DNA of 37,919 nt from CAMBRQ01 sp945870325 (GCF_050313795.1 NZ_JBNPMC010000034.1:1-37919), one strand, 5' to 3'. Positions 7,043 through 16,702 are shown, counted from the stretch's first letter. Notes: generated by a model from the letters alone, not told the origin. A program made the numbers and translations.

Positions 7043-7963
7043 ATGAAAAAACTATATAGTAATAAACTTGTGATTCTGAGTCTGGTACTGCCGGGACTGG
7101 TACTGTTTTTGTTCGCAATTCTGGCTCCAATCTGCCTGAGCGTTTATTATGGTTTTACTGATTACTCAGGAATGGGTTCATATAATATGATTGGACTTGA
7201 AAATTATAAGACATTGCTGCAGGATCCGACATTAAGAATCGCACTTAGAAACTCGCTTTACCTGGCATTGGGATTCATCTTTATCCAGCATCCGTTGGCA
7301 TTGATCACTGCAGCGGTACTGGATAAGTTAGGCGGAAGAGGAGAGAATTTCTTCCGGTGTGTATACTTTATTCCAAACGTTATCTCCGTAGCAGTTATCG
7401 CATACTTGTGGAAATTCATCTACAATCCGGATTTTGGTCTGCTGAATAATATTATTAAGGCATTCGGCGGCAAAGGCGACATCAACTGGTTTAGTACAGA
7501 CACTGCAATCTGGGCAGTATTGATCGTATTGATCTGGCATGGCTTTGGATGGGGAATGCTGATCTATTATACAGGTATCAAGAATATTGATCCGGTGTTA
7601 TATGAAGCAGCCGCAATTGATGGAGCTAACCAGACTACTACATTTTTGAAAATCACATTGCCTCTTATGAAGCCGGTAATCCAGGTAAATGTAACGATGG
7701 CCGTCATATCAGCCCTGAAACAGATGGAGACAGTATATCTATTGACGAACGGCGGTCCTGGAAACAGCACGCAGTTCACAGCGAACTATCTGTATCAGCA
7801 GGCATTTAAGGCATTCAAGTATGGATATGGTAATGCCATTGGCGTAATATTCATTATTATCTGTCTGTTAGCAACAGTGATCCTGAATAAGATATTCGAA
7901 GACCGGGAAGAGACGAAACTTAAGAAATTGGAAAAAGCAAGAGCAAAGGGGGCTGCAGTATAA
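7043..7963 (+). CDS. Sugar ABC transporter permease, MalF/LacF type
   Basis: This inner-membrane permease subunit of a CUT1-type carbohydrate importer has 306 residues and about six membrane segments (the first LVLPGLVLFLFAILAPICL). The EAA loop that contacts the ATPase is visible as YEAAAIDGANQTTTFLKITLP. An in-frame TTG at 7022 exists, but AAAGGAG is well placed for ATG 7043. Its stop overlaps the next start (TAATG), so the two permeases are coupled and form a heterodimer. No ATPase gene is present in the operon, as is common for Firmicutes CUT1 systems that share an MsmK-type ATPase. Confidence 0.93.
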   Translation: MKKLYSNKLVILSLVLPGLVLFLFAILAPICLSVYYGFTDYSGMGSYNMIGLENYKTLLQDPTLRIALRNSLYLALGFIFIQHPLALITAAVLDKLGGRGENFFRCVYFIPNVISVAVIAYLWKFIYNPDFGLLNNIIKAFGGKGDINWFSTDTAIWAVLIVLIWHGFGWGMLIYYTGIKNIDPVLYEAAAIDGANQTTTFLKITLPLMKPVIQVNVTMAVISALKQMETVYLLTNGGPGNSTQFTANYLYQQAFKAFKYGYGNAIGVIFIIICLLATVILNKIFEDREETKLKKLEKARAKGAAV

Positions 7964-8808
7964 TGGAACGTGCTGGAAAGAAAAAAAGTAAAATTACAAA
8001 GCCGATATTATGGATAGTCCTTATCATCGTGGCTGTCATACAGATATTCCCCTTGATCTGGCTATTAGACTTTTCGTTGGCAAGCAGCAATGAGATGTTC
8101 ACAAGCGGACTTCTCATCATTCCGAAGAAGATTCAGTGGGGCAATTATGTAAAAGCTTTTGTAGATGGTAACTTCCTTTTGTACTTAAAAAATAGTATAC
8201 TAATTAATGGGCTTGCAGTAGTTCTGGTAATTCTGGTTTCTATTATGGCAGCATTTGCCTGCCATAGAATGAGATGGAAACTGAGCGGTACCGTAAAGAT
8301 GCTGCTCCTTATGGGATTGATGATACCGATTCATGCAACACTTTTGCCGAATTATAAGATATACAGTATGCTGGGACTTACCGATACTATGTGGGCATTG
8401 TTAATACCGTATGTTGCATTCTCGCTTCCGCAGGCATTATTTTTGATGACCAGTTTTATGTCTGCGATTCCGGTGGAATTGGAAGAAGCGGCGGTTATGG
8501 ATGGCTGCGGAATATATAGGATTATCTTCCAGATCATTACGCCGATGCTTAAGCCGTCGATTGCTACTGTAGCGATCATGACGTTCCTGAATAACTGGAA
8601 TGAATTCATGATGGCTAGTACATATTTAAGTTCGCCGACATGGAAGACGCTTCCATTCTCCATCCTGGAGTTTACCGGAGAATATTCATCCAATTATGCG
8701 GTACAGTTCGCAGTAATGGCATTGACAGCAGCCCCGGCAGTTATTGTATATATTATCTTGAACAAACATATTACGAAGGGTGTTGCTATGGGCGCCGTAA
8801 AGGGCTAG
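7963..8808 (+). CDS. Sugar ABC transporter permease, MalG type
   Basis: This is the second permease subunit, 281 residues, with about six membrane segments and the EAA loop (VELEEAAVMDGCGIYRIIFQIITPML). It opens with a basic stretch (GKKKSKITK) and a first membrane helix WIVLIIVAVIQIFPLIWLL. ATG 7963 shares one base with the stop of the preceding permease. The sensor kinase gene follows 24 nt after its stop, so transport and sensing are co-transcribed. The substrate is unknown; the GH30 enzyme at the end of the operon suggests a beta-linked oligosaccharide. Confidence 0.93.
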   Translation: MERAGKKKSKITKPILWIVLIIVAVIQIFPLIWLLDFSLASSNEMFTSGLLIIPKKIQWGNYVKAFVDGNFLLYLKNSILINGLAVVLVILVSIMAAFACHRMRWKLSGTVKMLLLMGLMIPIHATLLPNYKIYSMLGLTDTMWALLIPYVAFSLPQALFLMTSFMSAIPVELEEAAVMDGCGIYRIIFQIITPMLKPSIATVAIMTFLNNWNEFMMASTYLSSPTWKTLPFSILEFTGEYSSNYAVQFAVMALTAAPAVIVYIILNKHITKGVAMGAVKG

Positions 8809-8832
8809 CATACATTAAAGGAGAACAGGCAT

Positions 8833-10665
8833 ATGGATAAGATTAAGCAGTGGGTTGATCATTTGAGTGTAAAGAAGAAACTGATCTTTTATGGATATCT
8901 GATTATTACCCCGGTGCTTTTTCTGATATGCCTTGTTCTTCTTTTTAGTAATTATAATAAGGAACTGAATAAGAGGCTTGAAAATGATGTTGCCAGCGTG
9001 AATACACTGGAAGAGAGCATCAATATGTTACAGACAGATATTAAGGATTTTTCCACGTATATCTGTATTAATACAGAAGTCCATAATCTTCTGAAAGCAA
9101 ATAATGCGGAAGAATTAAATGGAAATTCTAAACTTTGGCTTGAAGATGCTCCGATGCAGATCGTGCAGGATATGATATCGCTGAAAGGGCATATTAAGAC
9201 GATTGCAATCTATCCTGAGAATGGAGTGCGTCCTTATCTGCGGGGAATGGATGGAAGCGTCTATATCTCTGATATTGATCAGGTACATGAGATGGAGATT
9301 TACCAGCAGACGATTGAAAGTGATAATGGGATGATCTGGAAGAGTGTTTTAAAAGGCAGAGGAGATACTTATGAGACGAATCGTACAGATAAGGTTGTGC
9401 TGTACCGTGAGATCTTCGATCTGACGCAGAAGAAGACACTGGGGTACATTGTGATCGGGGTCAGTGAAGAACGTTTTAGTGATATGTGTGAGAACATTAT
9501 TCAGAATGAGCGGGAAGGCGTGTTGATTCTGGATAAGAATGGCGGAGAATTGTGCAGAGCCGGTTCGATGGACGAAGAGGTGGAGTCATACCTGAAGAGT
9601 GAGGAGTTCATGAAGCAGGATTACCGGGAGCGTAAGATGCATTTTACCTATGGAAACTATGATGTGATATGCAGTCAGTCAGAGGCAAATGCGAGTATTG
9701 TGTGTAAGATTGTTCCAAGATATGGTCTGCAGATGCAGATACTGGACGTTGTATATATGCCGGTTATGCTTATGATTGGTGTTATGCTGGCATTATTGCC
9801 GTTGCTGGTGCTGATTTCCAATATCGTAACGAAACCTCTGAGACAATTAAGCGAAGCCATTGATAAGTTCTCGGCGGGAGATTTTGAACAGCAGGTAAAA
9901 GTGACAACACATGACGAAGTGGGAGAAGTGGCAGAGTGCTTTAACCGGATGGTTGGCGATATCCGTACCTTGATTGATGAGAACTATGTCATTACCCTTC
10001 AGGAGAAAGAGAGTGAACTGGCGGCGCTCCAGGCACAGATCAATCCTCATTTTCTATATAATACGCTGGATTCCCTATACTGGCAGGCGCAGGAAGCGGA
10101 CAATGAAGAATTGGCAGAGACGATTCTTGCATTGTCACAGTTATTCCGACTGGTTCTTAGCCAGGGGAAGAAGGAAGTCACGGTTGGTCAGGAGATTGAA
10201 TTGGTATCCCGTTATCTTCAGATTCAAAAAGTGCGTTTTGATAAAAGATTGAATTACGAGATTGAGATAGAAGAGACTGTAAAGAAAGCGAAGATACCAA
10301 AACTGATCGTACAGCCTTTTGTCGAGAATGCGATTGTGCATGGATTCGAGAATGTCAGCACTCCGTGTCACCTCAAAGTAACGGTCAGGAAAGAGGGAGG
10401 TTACATCCGGTTCGAGGTTCGAGATACCGGTATGGGAATGCGTCAAGATCAGATTGACGCAATCTGGGAGGAAGAGACGGAGCAATATGCAAAGCAGCGG
10501 GTAGGAAGATTCGCGATTAAGAATATCAGAGAGCGTCTTAAGTTAAAATATCATGACGATTTTAAATTAGAGATTCAAAGTGATGTTGGACATGGAACGA
10601 CAGTGATTCTGATGGTTCCATTTGAGAAGGGGGAGCATAGTGTCAGTGAAGTTATTGGTTGCTGA
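8833..10665 (+). CDS. Sensor histidine kinase, YesM/LytS type
   Basis: This 610-residue membrane kinase probably senses an extracellular sugar or the loaded binding protein. Layout: TM1 (about 17-39), a 260-residue extracellular sensor region, TM2 (about 304-331), HAMP (about 332-385), a His_kinase domain with the phospho-accepting His406 in NPHFLYNTLDSLYW, and an HATPase_c domain (VENAIVHGF, then DTGMGM). The HPHFLYN-type phosphorylation box marks the YesM family, usually linked to carbohydrate uptake in Firmicutes. RBS AAAGGAG precedes ATG 8833. Its 3' end overlaps the response regulator gene by 26 nt. Confidence 0.94.
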   Translation: MDKIKQWVDHLSVKKKLIFYGYLIITPVLFLICLVLLFSNYNKELNKRLENDVASVNTLEESINMLQTDIKDFSTYICINTEVHNLLKANNAEELNGNSKLWLEDAPMQIVQDMISLKGHIKTIAIYPENGVRPYLRGMDGSVYISDIDQVHEMEIYQQTIESDNGMIWKSVLKGRGDTYETNRTDKVVLYREIFDLTQKKTLGYIVIGVSEERFSDMCENIIQNEREGVLILDKNGGELCRAGSMDEEVESYLKSEEFMKQDYRERKMHFTYGNYDVICSQSEANASIVCKIVPRYGLQMQILDVVYMPVMLMIGVMLALLPLLVLISNIVTKPLRQLSEAIDKFSAGDFEQQVKVTTHDEVGEVAECFNRMVGDIRTLIDENYVITLQEKESELAALQAQINPHFLYNTLDSLYWQAQEADNEELAETILALSQLFRLVLSQGKKEVTVGQEIELVSRYLQIQKVRFDKRLNYEIEIEETVKKAKIPKLIVQPFVENAIVHGFENVSTPCHLKVTVRKEGGYIRFEVRDTGMGMRQDQIDAIWEEETEQYAKQRVGRFAIKNIRERLKLKYHDDFKLEIQSDVGHGTTVILMVPFEKGEHSVSEVIGC

Positions 10666-11377
10666 TGATGAGGATATTATTCGTAGAGGGACAGCAAAAT
10701 ATATTACGCTTCATACAGATCGGTTCGATAAGATTTATGAGGCTGAGAATGGGCAGGAGGCTATCGATTGCATTCTGAAATATCAGCCGGATATTATTCT
10801 TCTGGATGTACAGATGCCGCTTAAGAATGGGATTGATGTGATGCATGAGACGGCGAAGGCAGGGCTTCATCCGATTGTTGTCATATTGAGTGGGTATGAT
10901 GAGTTCAAGTATGCCCAGCAGGCATTAAAATATGGGGCTAAAGAGTATCTGCTGAAACCTGCAAGAGCGGCGGATATACTGGCATGCCTGAACCGTCTGG
11001 CGGATGAGTATTTCGGAAAGGAAGAGCCTGATACCATAGAGGAAGAGAGCAGGCAGGGAAGTCATCTGGTTGCCATGGCGCGGGAGTATATTGCAGAGCA
11101 TTATACAGAGAACCTTGCATTAACAGATGTGGCAGAGGCAGTCGGAATCTCCGGTGGATATCTGTCTACGCTGTTCAATCAGGAACTGAAGTGTGGGTTT
11201 GTTGATTATCTGAACCGTGTCAGGATTGACCGGGCATGCTGCTATCTGGAACAGAATTACCTGAAGAACTATGAGATCGCATATAAAGTGGGATTCCGGG
11301 ATGAGAAGTATTTCTCCAAGGTATTCAAGAAGGTGAAAGGGATGTCGCCGAAGGAATATCGTTCCGGCAAGAGATGA
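10640..11377 (+). CDS. Response regulator with AraC-type DNA-binding domain, YesN type
   Basis: The 245-residue regulator has an N-terminal receiver domain (acidic ADDED near residues 8-12, phospho-acceptor Asp56 in LLDVQMP, conserved Lys in LLKPA) and a C-terminal HTH_18 domain (from about 145; YIAEHYTENLALTDVAEAVGIS and the second helix pair ending GMSPKEYR). It is about half the usual length of YesN proteins because the middle region is missing. AAGGGGG spacing favours GTG 10640 over TTG 10622. It is likely activated by the upstream kinase and probably controls this operon, though no binding site was identified. Confidence 0.9.
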   Translation: MSVKLLVADDEDIIRRGTAKYITLHTDRFDKIYEAENGQEAIDCILKYQPDIILLDVQMPLKNGIDVMHETAKAGLHPIVVILSGYDEFKYAQQALKYGAKEYLLKPARAADILACLNRLADEYFGKEEPDTIEEESRQGSHLVAMAREYIAEHYTENLALTDVAEAVGISGGYLSTLFNQELKCGFVDYLNRVRIDRACCYLEQNYLKNYEIAYKVGFRDEKYFSKVFKKVKGMSPKEYRSGKR

Positions 11378-11393
11378 TGGAGGAGGATGAGAA

Positions 11394-12731
11394 GTGAAAC
11401 TTACCTATATTACAACGACATATAAGGACAATAAGAAAGAGAGAGTCGAGCAGAATATTGCTTTTTTGCGGGACGATGAAAGGGAGAATGAGTTGATTAA
11501 TCTCTATCCGAATGTAGAGTATCAGATCATGGAAGGGTTCGGAGGGGCAATCACTGATTCGGCTGGTTATGTATATTCATTGATGGATGAAGAACAGAAG
11601 ACGGAGATGATCCGGCAGTATTTTGGAAAGGACGGCATGAAGTACCGCCTGGTGCGAATTCCAATCGACAGCTGCGATTTTTCTTTAGAGCATTATGAGG
11701 CAGATGGGAATGAAGCAGATGAGGAGTTTGTTGACTTCTCGTTTAAAAGGGTGGAGAAATATATCATACCAATGCTTGATGCGGCGGAAGCGGCATATGG
11801 AGACAAACTGGATATTATGCTGTCACCGTGGAGCCCTCCGGCATATATGAAGACCAATGGTGAACGCAATAACGGTGGAAAATTAAAAGCAGAATACCGA
11901 AAAAGATGGGCGGCATATATATGCAGATATATTGAAGAGTACAGAAACCGGGGATACCATGTGACGAAACTGACTCTTCAAAATGAGCCAAAGGCAATTC
12001 AAACATGGGACTCGTGTGTCTATACGCCGCAAGAGCAAAAGGAATTCCTGAGAGATTATATGTGGCCAGCACTTAAGGAGCATCATCTGGATGATATTGA
12101 GATCTATCTCTGGGATCACAATAAAGAGCGCGCATTGGAATGGGCAGAAGCGATTATTGATGAAGAGACGGATAAGATGATTGCAGGAGTGGCATTCCAT
12201 TGGTATAGCGGAGATCATTTTGAAGTGCTGCGTATGATTAAGGAGCGTTTCCCGGATAAGAAACTGCTGTTGTCTGAGGCGTGTATGGAATACAGCAAGT
12301 TCGAGGCAGATGATTATCTGAATAATGCTCAGAAATATGCGCATGATATGATTGGTAACTTAAATGAAGGAATGGGTGCATTCCTAGACTGGAATCTGAT
12401 TCTGAATGAGGTGGGCGGACCGAATCATGTAGGGAATTATTGTGATGCGCCTTATCTTTTTGATACCTCAGACAAGCTCCTGATGGAAACGAATATTCTG
12501 GGACATCTGTGGCATTTTACTCATTTTATTGAACAAGGTGCAGTGCGGATTGGAGTAAGCAGATATACGGATAAGTTAGAAGTGACGGCATTCAAGAATA
12601 AGGAATCTATTGTATTTGTGATTCTGAATCGTACGGAGGAGGAGATTCCGGCATATATTCGTATGAATGGTGAGTGTGCGGAAGTTAGGGTGCAGCCGCT
12701 GTCAATCTCAACAGGAGTCATTCAAGTGTAA
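11394..12731 (+). CDS. GH30-family glycoside hydrolase, cytoplasmic
   Basis: This 445-residue enzyme belongs to the glucosylceramidase-like GH30 family: EGFGGAITDSA near residues 47-57, SPWSPPAYMKTNG, the acid/base Glu198 in LTLQNEP, and the nucleophile Glu295 in LLLSEACMEY. A C-terminal beta domain follows from about 385. It has no signal peptide, so it should hydrolyse a beta-linked saccharide after import. GTG 11394 lies behind GGAGGAGG. It is the last gene of the transporter/two-component operon, which suggests its product is the pathway's first catabolic step. The precise substrate (for example a gluco- or xylo-oligosaccharide) cannot be read from sequence. Confidence 0.88.
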   Translation: MKLTYITTTYKDNKKERVEQNIAFLRDDERENELINLYPNVEYQIMEGFGGAITDSAGYVYSLMDEEQKTEMIRQYFGKDGMKYRLVRIPIDSCDFSLEHYEADGNEADEEFVDFSFKRVEKYIIPMLDAAEAAYGDKLDIMLSPWSPPAYMKTNGERNNGGKLKAEYRKRWAAYICRYIEEYRNRGYHVTKLTLQNEPKAIQTWDSCVYTPQEQKEFLRDYMWPALKEHHLDDIEIYLWDHNKERALEWAEAIIDEETDKMIAGVAFHWYSGDHFEVLRMIKERFPDKKLLLSEACMEYSKFEADDYLNNAQKYAHDMIGNLNEGMGAFLDWNLILNEVGGPNHVGNYCDAPYLFDTSDKLLMETNILGHLWHFTHFIEQGAVRIGVSRYTDKLEVTAFKNKESIVFVILNRTEEEIPAYIRMNGECAEVRVQPLSISTGVIQV

Positions 12732-12756
12732 TCATCAAAGCAAATAATAGACGTAA

Positions 12757-12809
12757 AAACATACGAACTGGAATGATTCTGCAATGATATTCCAGTTCGT
12801 ATGTTTTTT
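12757..12809. terminator. Bidirectional terminator between convergent genes
   Basis: A perfect 18-bp inverted repeat (12757-12774 with 12789-12806) is flanked by A on one side and T on the other, so it can stop transcription from both the GH30 operon and the leftward alpha-galactosidase operon. Confidence 0.92.
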
Positions 12810-12834
12810 GTTTGATGCTTTATAATCGGGATGG

Positions 12835-13467
12835 CTATTTCTCAATGCGATCCCTGAAAAACTGAATCAAAGGTCCGTTAAATAATGCGTTACAGACAGT
12901 TCCAACACCAATAATTGTAGTAATATCACCCTTGGCAGCCAGACAGAAGAGCACGCCAATCACCAATGAAGTGATATCACACCCAACTCTTGCAGCGCGA
13001 AAGGATACCCGCTCTCTGGTGAACTTCTGGATAATCAATGGCAGGCTGTCATAGGGAGAAGTTCCCATATTTGCATGCATATAGAGCGCAACGCCAGAGG
13101 AGGCGAACAGTAGCCCAAGCAGCATAAAGAAGATCCGCAAAGGCAGGGTAATCTCCAGGTCGATCACATCGTTGACCAGCCAGCATACAAAATCCGCAAT
13201 ATATCCCACACATACCATATTCACAAGGGTTCCCATTCCGATGCAATGGCGGATGGTGAAAAATACAAGGATCAGAAGTAGGATATTGACGATTAACTGC
13301 CAATTTCCAAAACTCATATCCAAGAATCCGCTGATTCCAAGGTTCATACCGGTAAATGCATCCACGCCTAAGCCGCTTAAACGGTAAGAAGCAACACAGA
13401 TGCTGATCAGCAGGTTGCCGATCAGCATGAATGCAGTTCTGTGGAACAGAGATTGATTCTGCTGCAT
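12835..13467 (-). CDS. YczE/YitT-like integral membrane protein
   Basis: The 210-residue protein has about five membrane helices and the family features GLGVDAFTGMNLGIS near the N-terminus and NMGTSPYDSLPLII near residue 133. YczE proteins are widespread in Firmicutes but their function is unsettled. Its ATG lies a few bases after the alpha-galactosidase stop, with its AAAGGAG inside the end of that gene, so the two are translationally linked. A role in transport of alpha-galactosides or in membrane homeostasis would be speculation. Confidence 0.75.
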   Translation of the reverse strand: MQQNQSLFHRTAFMLIGNLLISICVASYRLSGLGVDAFTGMNLGISGFLDMSFGNWQLIVNILLLILVFFTIRHCIGMGTLVNMVCVGYIADFVCWLVNDVIDLEITLPLRIFFMLLGLLFASSGVALYMHANMGTSPYDSLPLIIQKFTRERVSFRAARVGCDITSLVIGVLFCLAAKGDITTIIGVGTVCNALFNGPLIQFFRDRIEK

Positions 13468-13470
13468 ATA

Positions 13471-15699
13471 TTAAATCTCCTTTGCTTTCAATACATAGAT
13501 TCTGGAATCGAAGTCGGTACATGGCTTCGCGTCTCCGACCACTTCGCCGCAGGATGCATCAGAAGTAAGAAGACCGAGATTCATTAGTTCATCTCCGTAG
13601 TGCTCTGTGCCATTTTCCAGATTCTCATATACCAGATCAGGATTCAAGCCCTGTAACTGTACACGGGTATAAGGTGCATTGACAACATTCAGGACTCTGT
13701 AGTAGCCAACAAGAGCGGTCTTCTGATCCTCGCTTACAACCATCCATACGGTCTCATTACCCTCAAAAGGACTCTTGAGGCGGTAGAAGGTTCCGAACTG
13801 CAGGATCTTGCGGTATTCTTTCATGAATACAATCTGTTCTTTTACTTCTTCGATCTCTTCGTCAGATAACTTATTCAGATCCAACTCATAGCCAAACGTA
13901 CCGAAGTATGCCACATTCGCTCTTGTGTGAAGCGGAGTGTTGCGGAACACTTGGTGATTCGGTGCTACGGATACATGGCTTCCGATACAGCTGATCGGAT
14001 AGCACATAGAAGTGCCATACTGGATCTTCAGACGCTCGATGGCATCGGAATCATCACTTGCCCATCCCTGCGGCGCATAGTACAAAAGCCCCGGATCAAA
14101 ACGTCCGCCGCCACTTGCACATGACTCGAAGAGTACGTGCGGGAATGCTTTGGTCAGTCTGTCGTACAGGTCATAGACACCGAGAATAAAGCGGTGGAAT
14201 ACCTCTCCCTGACGATCAGAAGGCAGGGTAGCAGAGTAGCATTCCGTAATGCTTCGGTTCATGTCCCATTTAATATAAGAGATCTTTGCTTCTGATAATA
14301 TCGTCTTCATCATTCCATAGATGCAGTCTACCACTTCCGGGCGGGAGAAATCAAGTACATATTGATGGCGTCCATGGGAAATATGGCGCTCCGGTGTCAT
14401 AAGAATCCAGTCCGGATGTGCACGGTATAAGTCGGAGTTCTTATTCACCATCTCAGGCTCGAACCAGAGACCGAACTTCATGCCAAGCGCTTCAATTCTA
14501 TCTGCAAGTCCAGGAATTCCTTTCGGAAGGCGGTCCGTATTGGCGAACCAGTCGCCAAGCCCGGAACGGTCATCGCTTCTTTCGCCGAACCATCCATCGT
14601 CGAGAACGAAGAGTTCTACGCCGCATTCCTTTGCCTTGGAAGCAATCTCAACCAGGCGGTCCTCTGTGAAGTCAAAATATGTTGCTTCCCAGTTGTTATT
14701 CAGAATCGGTCTCGGACGGTCTCTCCAGTATCCGCGTGCCAGGCGGCTGCGGTACAGATTGTGGAAGGTCTGGCTCATGCCGTTTAATCCTTCTTCAGAG
14801 TAGACCATGACTGCTTCTGGTGTCTGGAAAGTCTCGCTGCAGTCTAATTTCCAATCGAATCCCGTCGGATTGATTCCTACGGTAACACGAGTCGTGTCGT
14901 GGGTATCTACTTCTGCCTGGATACGGTAGTTGCCGCTGTAGATCAGGCTGAATCCGATGACGGGTCCCTGATGCTCTGTGGCAGATGGACGCTTCAGTAC
15001 CATGAATGGGTTGTGCTCATGGGAGGAATGTCCTCTCATGCTGTCGATTGCAACGATACCAGGCTCCAGGATCCGATTCTTAATATGCCGCTCTCTTGCC
15101 CATGCGCCGGAAAGCTGCATCCATACATAGTCATGGTCCGGAAGATCCAGGCATAAACTCATGGCATTCAGGATATGAACTGCTTTCTCGCCGTCATTGG
15201 TAAAACGAGCGCTTCTTGCGATAATTCCACCAGTTGCGAAGATGGTATAGAGCAGTTCCAGACGAATATCTGTTACCACATCCTTCAAAGTGATGCACAA
15301 GGTCTCCGCTTCATCGTCAGACTCAGTGTAAGTAGCCGGAAGCCCCGGAAGTTCCGGCTTTCCGCCGGTGATCGTATGGGATACATACTGGAAATCCATA
15401 ATACGGCTTCCATTCTCCTGCAATATCTCGACCGCCGGATGACGATAGTCTGTAGATCCGTAGACCGGGTACTCCTGTTTGATGTGCTCCAGAGAGAAGG
15501 TACGGTCTCCACTATATACATAAGAAGCCATCGGACGCGGCACCTTCTCTACAAGGTAAGAGAAGTCTTCTTTATCACGAATCTTCTTCCCATAGTATAA
15601 TTGTCCGAGATGACCATTCTCTAATACGCTCATGATATAACTGATATTATCGTTGTATAGATGAAATGTTTTCGTTGTTTGATGAAATTGAATGCTCAT
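13471..15699 (-). CDS. aga: GH36 alpha-galactosidase
   Basis: This cytoplasmic, retaining enzyme removes terminal alpha-1,6-galactose from melibiose, raffinose and related sugars. The 742-residue length and layout match bacterial GH36 tetrameric enzymes: N-terminal beta-sandwich, (beta/alpha)8 barrel from about 330 (FVLDDGWFG, KFGLWFEPEMV), nucleophile Asp479 in KWDMNR, acid/base Asp549 in ASDDSDAIER, then a C-terminal beta domain. The ESCASGGGRFD loop is typical. It has no signal peptide. The closest named relatives I recall are gut Lachnospiraceae enzymes such as Ruminococcus gnavus Aga1, also next to an AraC-type regulator. No transporter gene accompanies it here. Confidence 0.95.
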   Translation of the reverse strand: MSIQFHQTTKTFHLYNDNISYIMSVLENGHLGQLYYGKKIRDKEDFSYLVEKVPRPMASYVYSGDRTFSLEHIKQEYPVYGSTDYRHPAVEILQENGSRIMDFQYVSHTITGGKPELPGLPATYTESDDEAETLCITLKDVVTDIRLELLYTIFATGGIIARSARFTNDGEKAVHILNAMSLCLDLPDHDYVWMQLSGAWARERHIKNRILEPGIVAIDSMRGHSSHEHNPFMVLKRPSATEHQGPVIGFSLIYSGNYRIQAEVDTHDTTRVTVGINPTGFDWKLDCSETFQTPEAVMVYSEEGLNGMSQTFHNLYRSRLARGYWRDRPRPILNNNWEATYFDFTEDRLVEIASKAKECGVELFVLDDGWFGERSDDRSGLGDWFANTDRLPKGIPGLADRIEALGMKFGLWFEPEMVNKNSDLYRAHPDWILMTPERHISHGRHQYVLDFSRPEVVDCIYGMMKTILSEAKISYIKWDMNRSITECYSATLPSDRQGEVFHRFILGVYDLYDRLTKAFPHVLFESCASGGGRFDPGLLYYAPQGWASDDSDAIERLKIQYGTSMCYPISCIGSHVSVAPNHQVFRNTPLHTRANVAYFGTFGYELDLNKLSDEEIEEVKEQIVFMKEYRKILQFGTFYRLKSPFEGNETVWMVVSEDQKTALVGYYRVLNVVNAPYTRVQLQGLNPDLVYENLENGTEHYGDELMNLGLLTSDASCGEVVGDAKPCTDFDSRIYVLKAKEI

Positions 15700-15745
15700 A
15701 AGTGCGCTCCTTTCGTCGTTTTTGAACTCATTCGTATTTGAATTT

Positions 15746-15751
15746 ATTATA
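15746..15751 (-). promoter_or_regulatory. -10 box of the alpha-galactosidase promoter
   Basis: On the minus strand TATAAT lies about 50 nt upstream of the start codon. At 17-nt spacing there is only a poor -35 (TAACGC); TTGCCT sits 22 nt away at 15774-15779. A good -10 with a weak -35 is what one expects for a promoter that needs the adjacent AraC-type activator. Confidence 0.5.
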
Positions 15752-15805
15752 GTGCAAAAGAATCCGGGGCGTTAGGCAAGTATGTTGAATGAAACAGTGA
15801 AAATG

Positions 15806-16702
15806 TTAGATTTTCTTCCTGTTTATCATAATATCGTCTAGTTCTTCCTGGCTGGCAGCAAGGCGGTTCTGATTAATAGCACGGTTCTGCTTCCGGTATT
15901 CTGTAGGAGTTAAGCCTTGCTGCGCTTTGAATGCCTTGGAGAATACAAGTGCATCATGGTATCCGCAGGAATGCGCGATGTTCTCGATGGAGAGATCCGT
16001 CAATGTCAACTGTTCTCTTGCGCGTGAGATGCGAAAACGTGTCAGATAGTCTTTGGGTGACAGATTCAGTTCATCCTTGAAGAGGGTGTACAGGTAGCTT
16101 CGGTTTACATTCAGATGGTCAGCAATATCGGTAACAGTGATTCCTCGGGAATAGTTGCTTCGGATATATGTGATCGCCTCCTGGATATAATTGCTCTCGG
16201 CAGTAATCTCCGGACGATTCTCCAGTGAGATCTCTCGTGTAAGGACAGAGAAGAATTCATAGAGTTTTCCCTGGAGATAATAAAGATTGGAGGTCGTAGA
16301 GCGTGTATGCTTGAGGATGCTAAGGATGATCTGCTTCAATTCACTCCCATAAGGAGACTGGAAAGTAAGCTGTCCGCTGTTAAGTCCGATGTCATGAATC
16401 AGGCCAGGTGCTTTGGTCCCACTAAAACCGATCCACAGATATGTCCAGGGGTCTTGTTCATCTGCCTGATAGAAGGTAACAGTATCAGGTTCGATCAGGA
16501 AGCCCTGTCCTTGGGAGAGCGTGTACTTGTGCCCATGAATCTGATAACTGCCCTTGCCCTCTAAAATGTAGTGGATAATGTAATTGGGGCGGGCAGCAGG
16601 TCCGTAATTGTGCAGTGGGTCGCACTGGGCGTAGCCGCAGTGGCAGAGATAGAAGTCTTTGAATTTGGGTTCTGATAGTTGCAGTACGTAAGAATCTTCC
16701 AT
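15806..16702 (-). CDS. AraC-family transcriptional regulator
   Basis: The 298-residue protein has an N-terminal cupin-type sugar-sensing domain (YILEGKGSYQIHGHKYTLSQGQGFLIEPD at about 45-75) and a C-terminal double HTH of AraC type (ITVTDIADHLNVNRSYLYTLFK and ALVFSKAFKAQQGLTPTEYRK). An upstream in-frame ATG would add 20 residues, but GGGAGG is correctly placed for ATG at 16702. It lies directly upstream of, and in the same direction as, the alpha-galactosidase gene and is probably its galactoside-responsive activator. Confidence 0.92.
   Translation of the reverse strand: MEDSYVLQLSEPKFKDFYLCHCGYAQCDPLHNYGPAARPNYIIHYILEGKGSYQIHGHKYTLSQGQGFLIEPDTVTFYQADEQDPWTYLWIGFSGTKAPGLIHDIGLNSGQLTFQSPYGSELKQIILSILKHTRSTTSNLYYLQGKLYEFFSVLTREISLENRPEITAESNYIQEAITYIRSNYSRGITVTDIADHLNVNRSYLYTLFKDELNLSPKDYLTRFRISRAREQLTLTDLSIENIAHSCGYHDALVFSKAFKAQQGLTPTEYRKQNRAINQNRLAASQEELDDIMINRKKI

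Noticed and set aside
15175..15600. Plus-strand open frame over the alpha-galactosidase gene
   Set aside because: It is a shadow of a gene with clear GH36 motifs on the minus strand and has no RBS.
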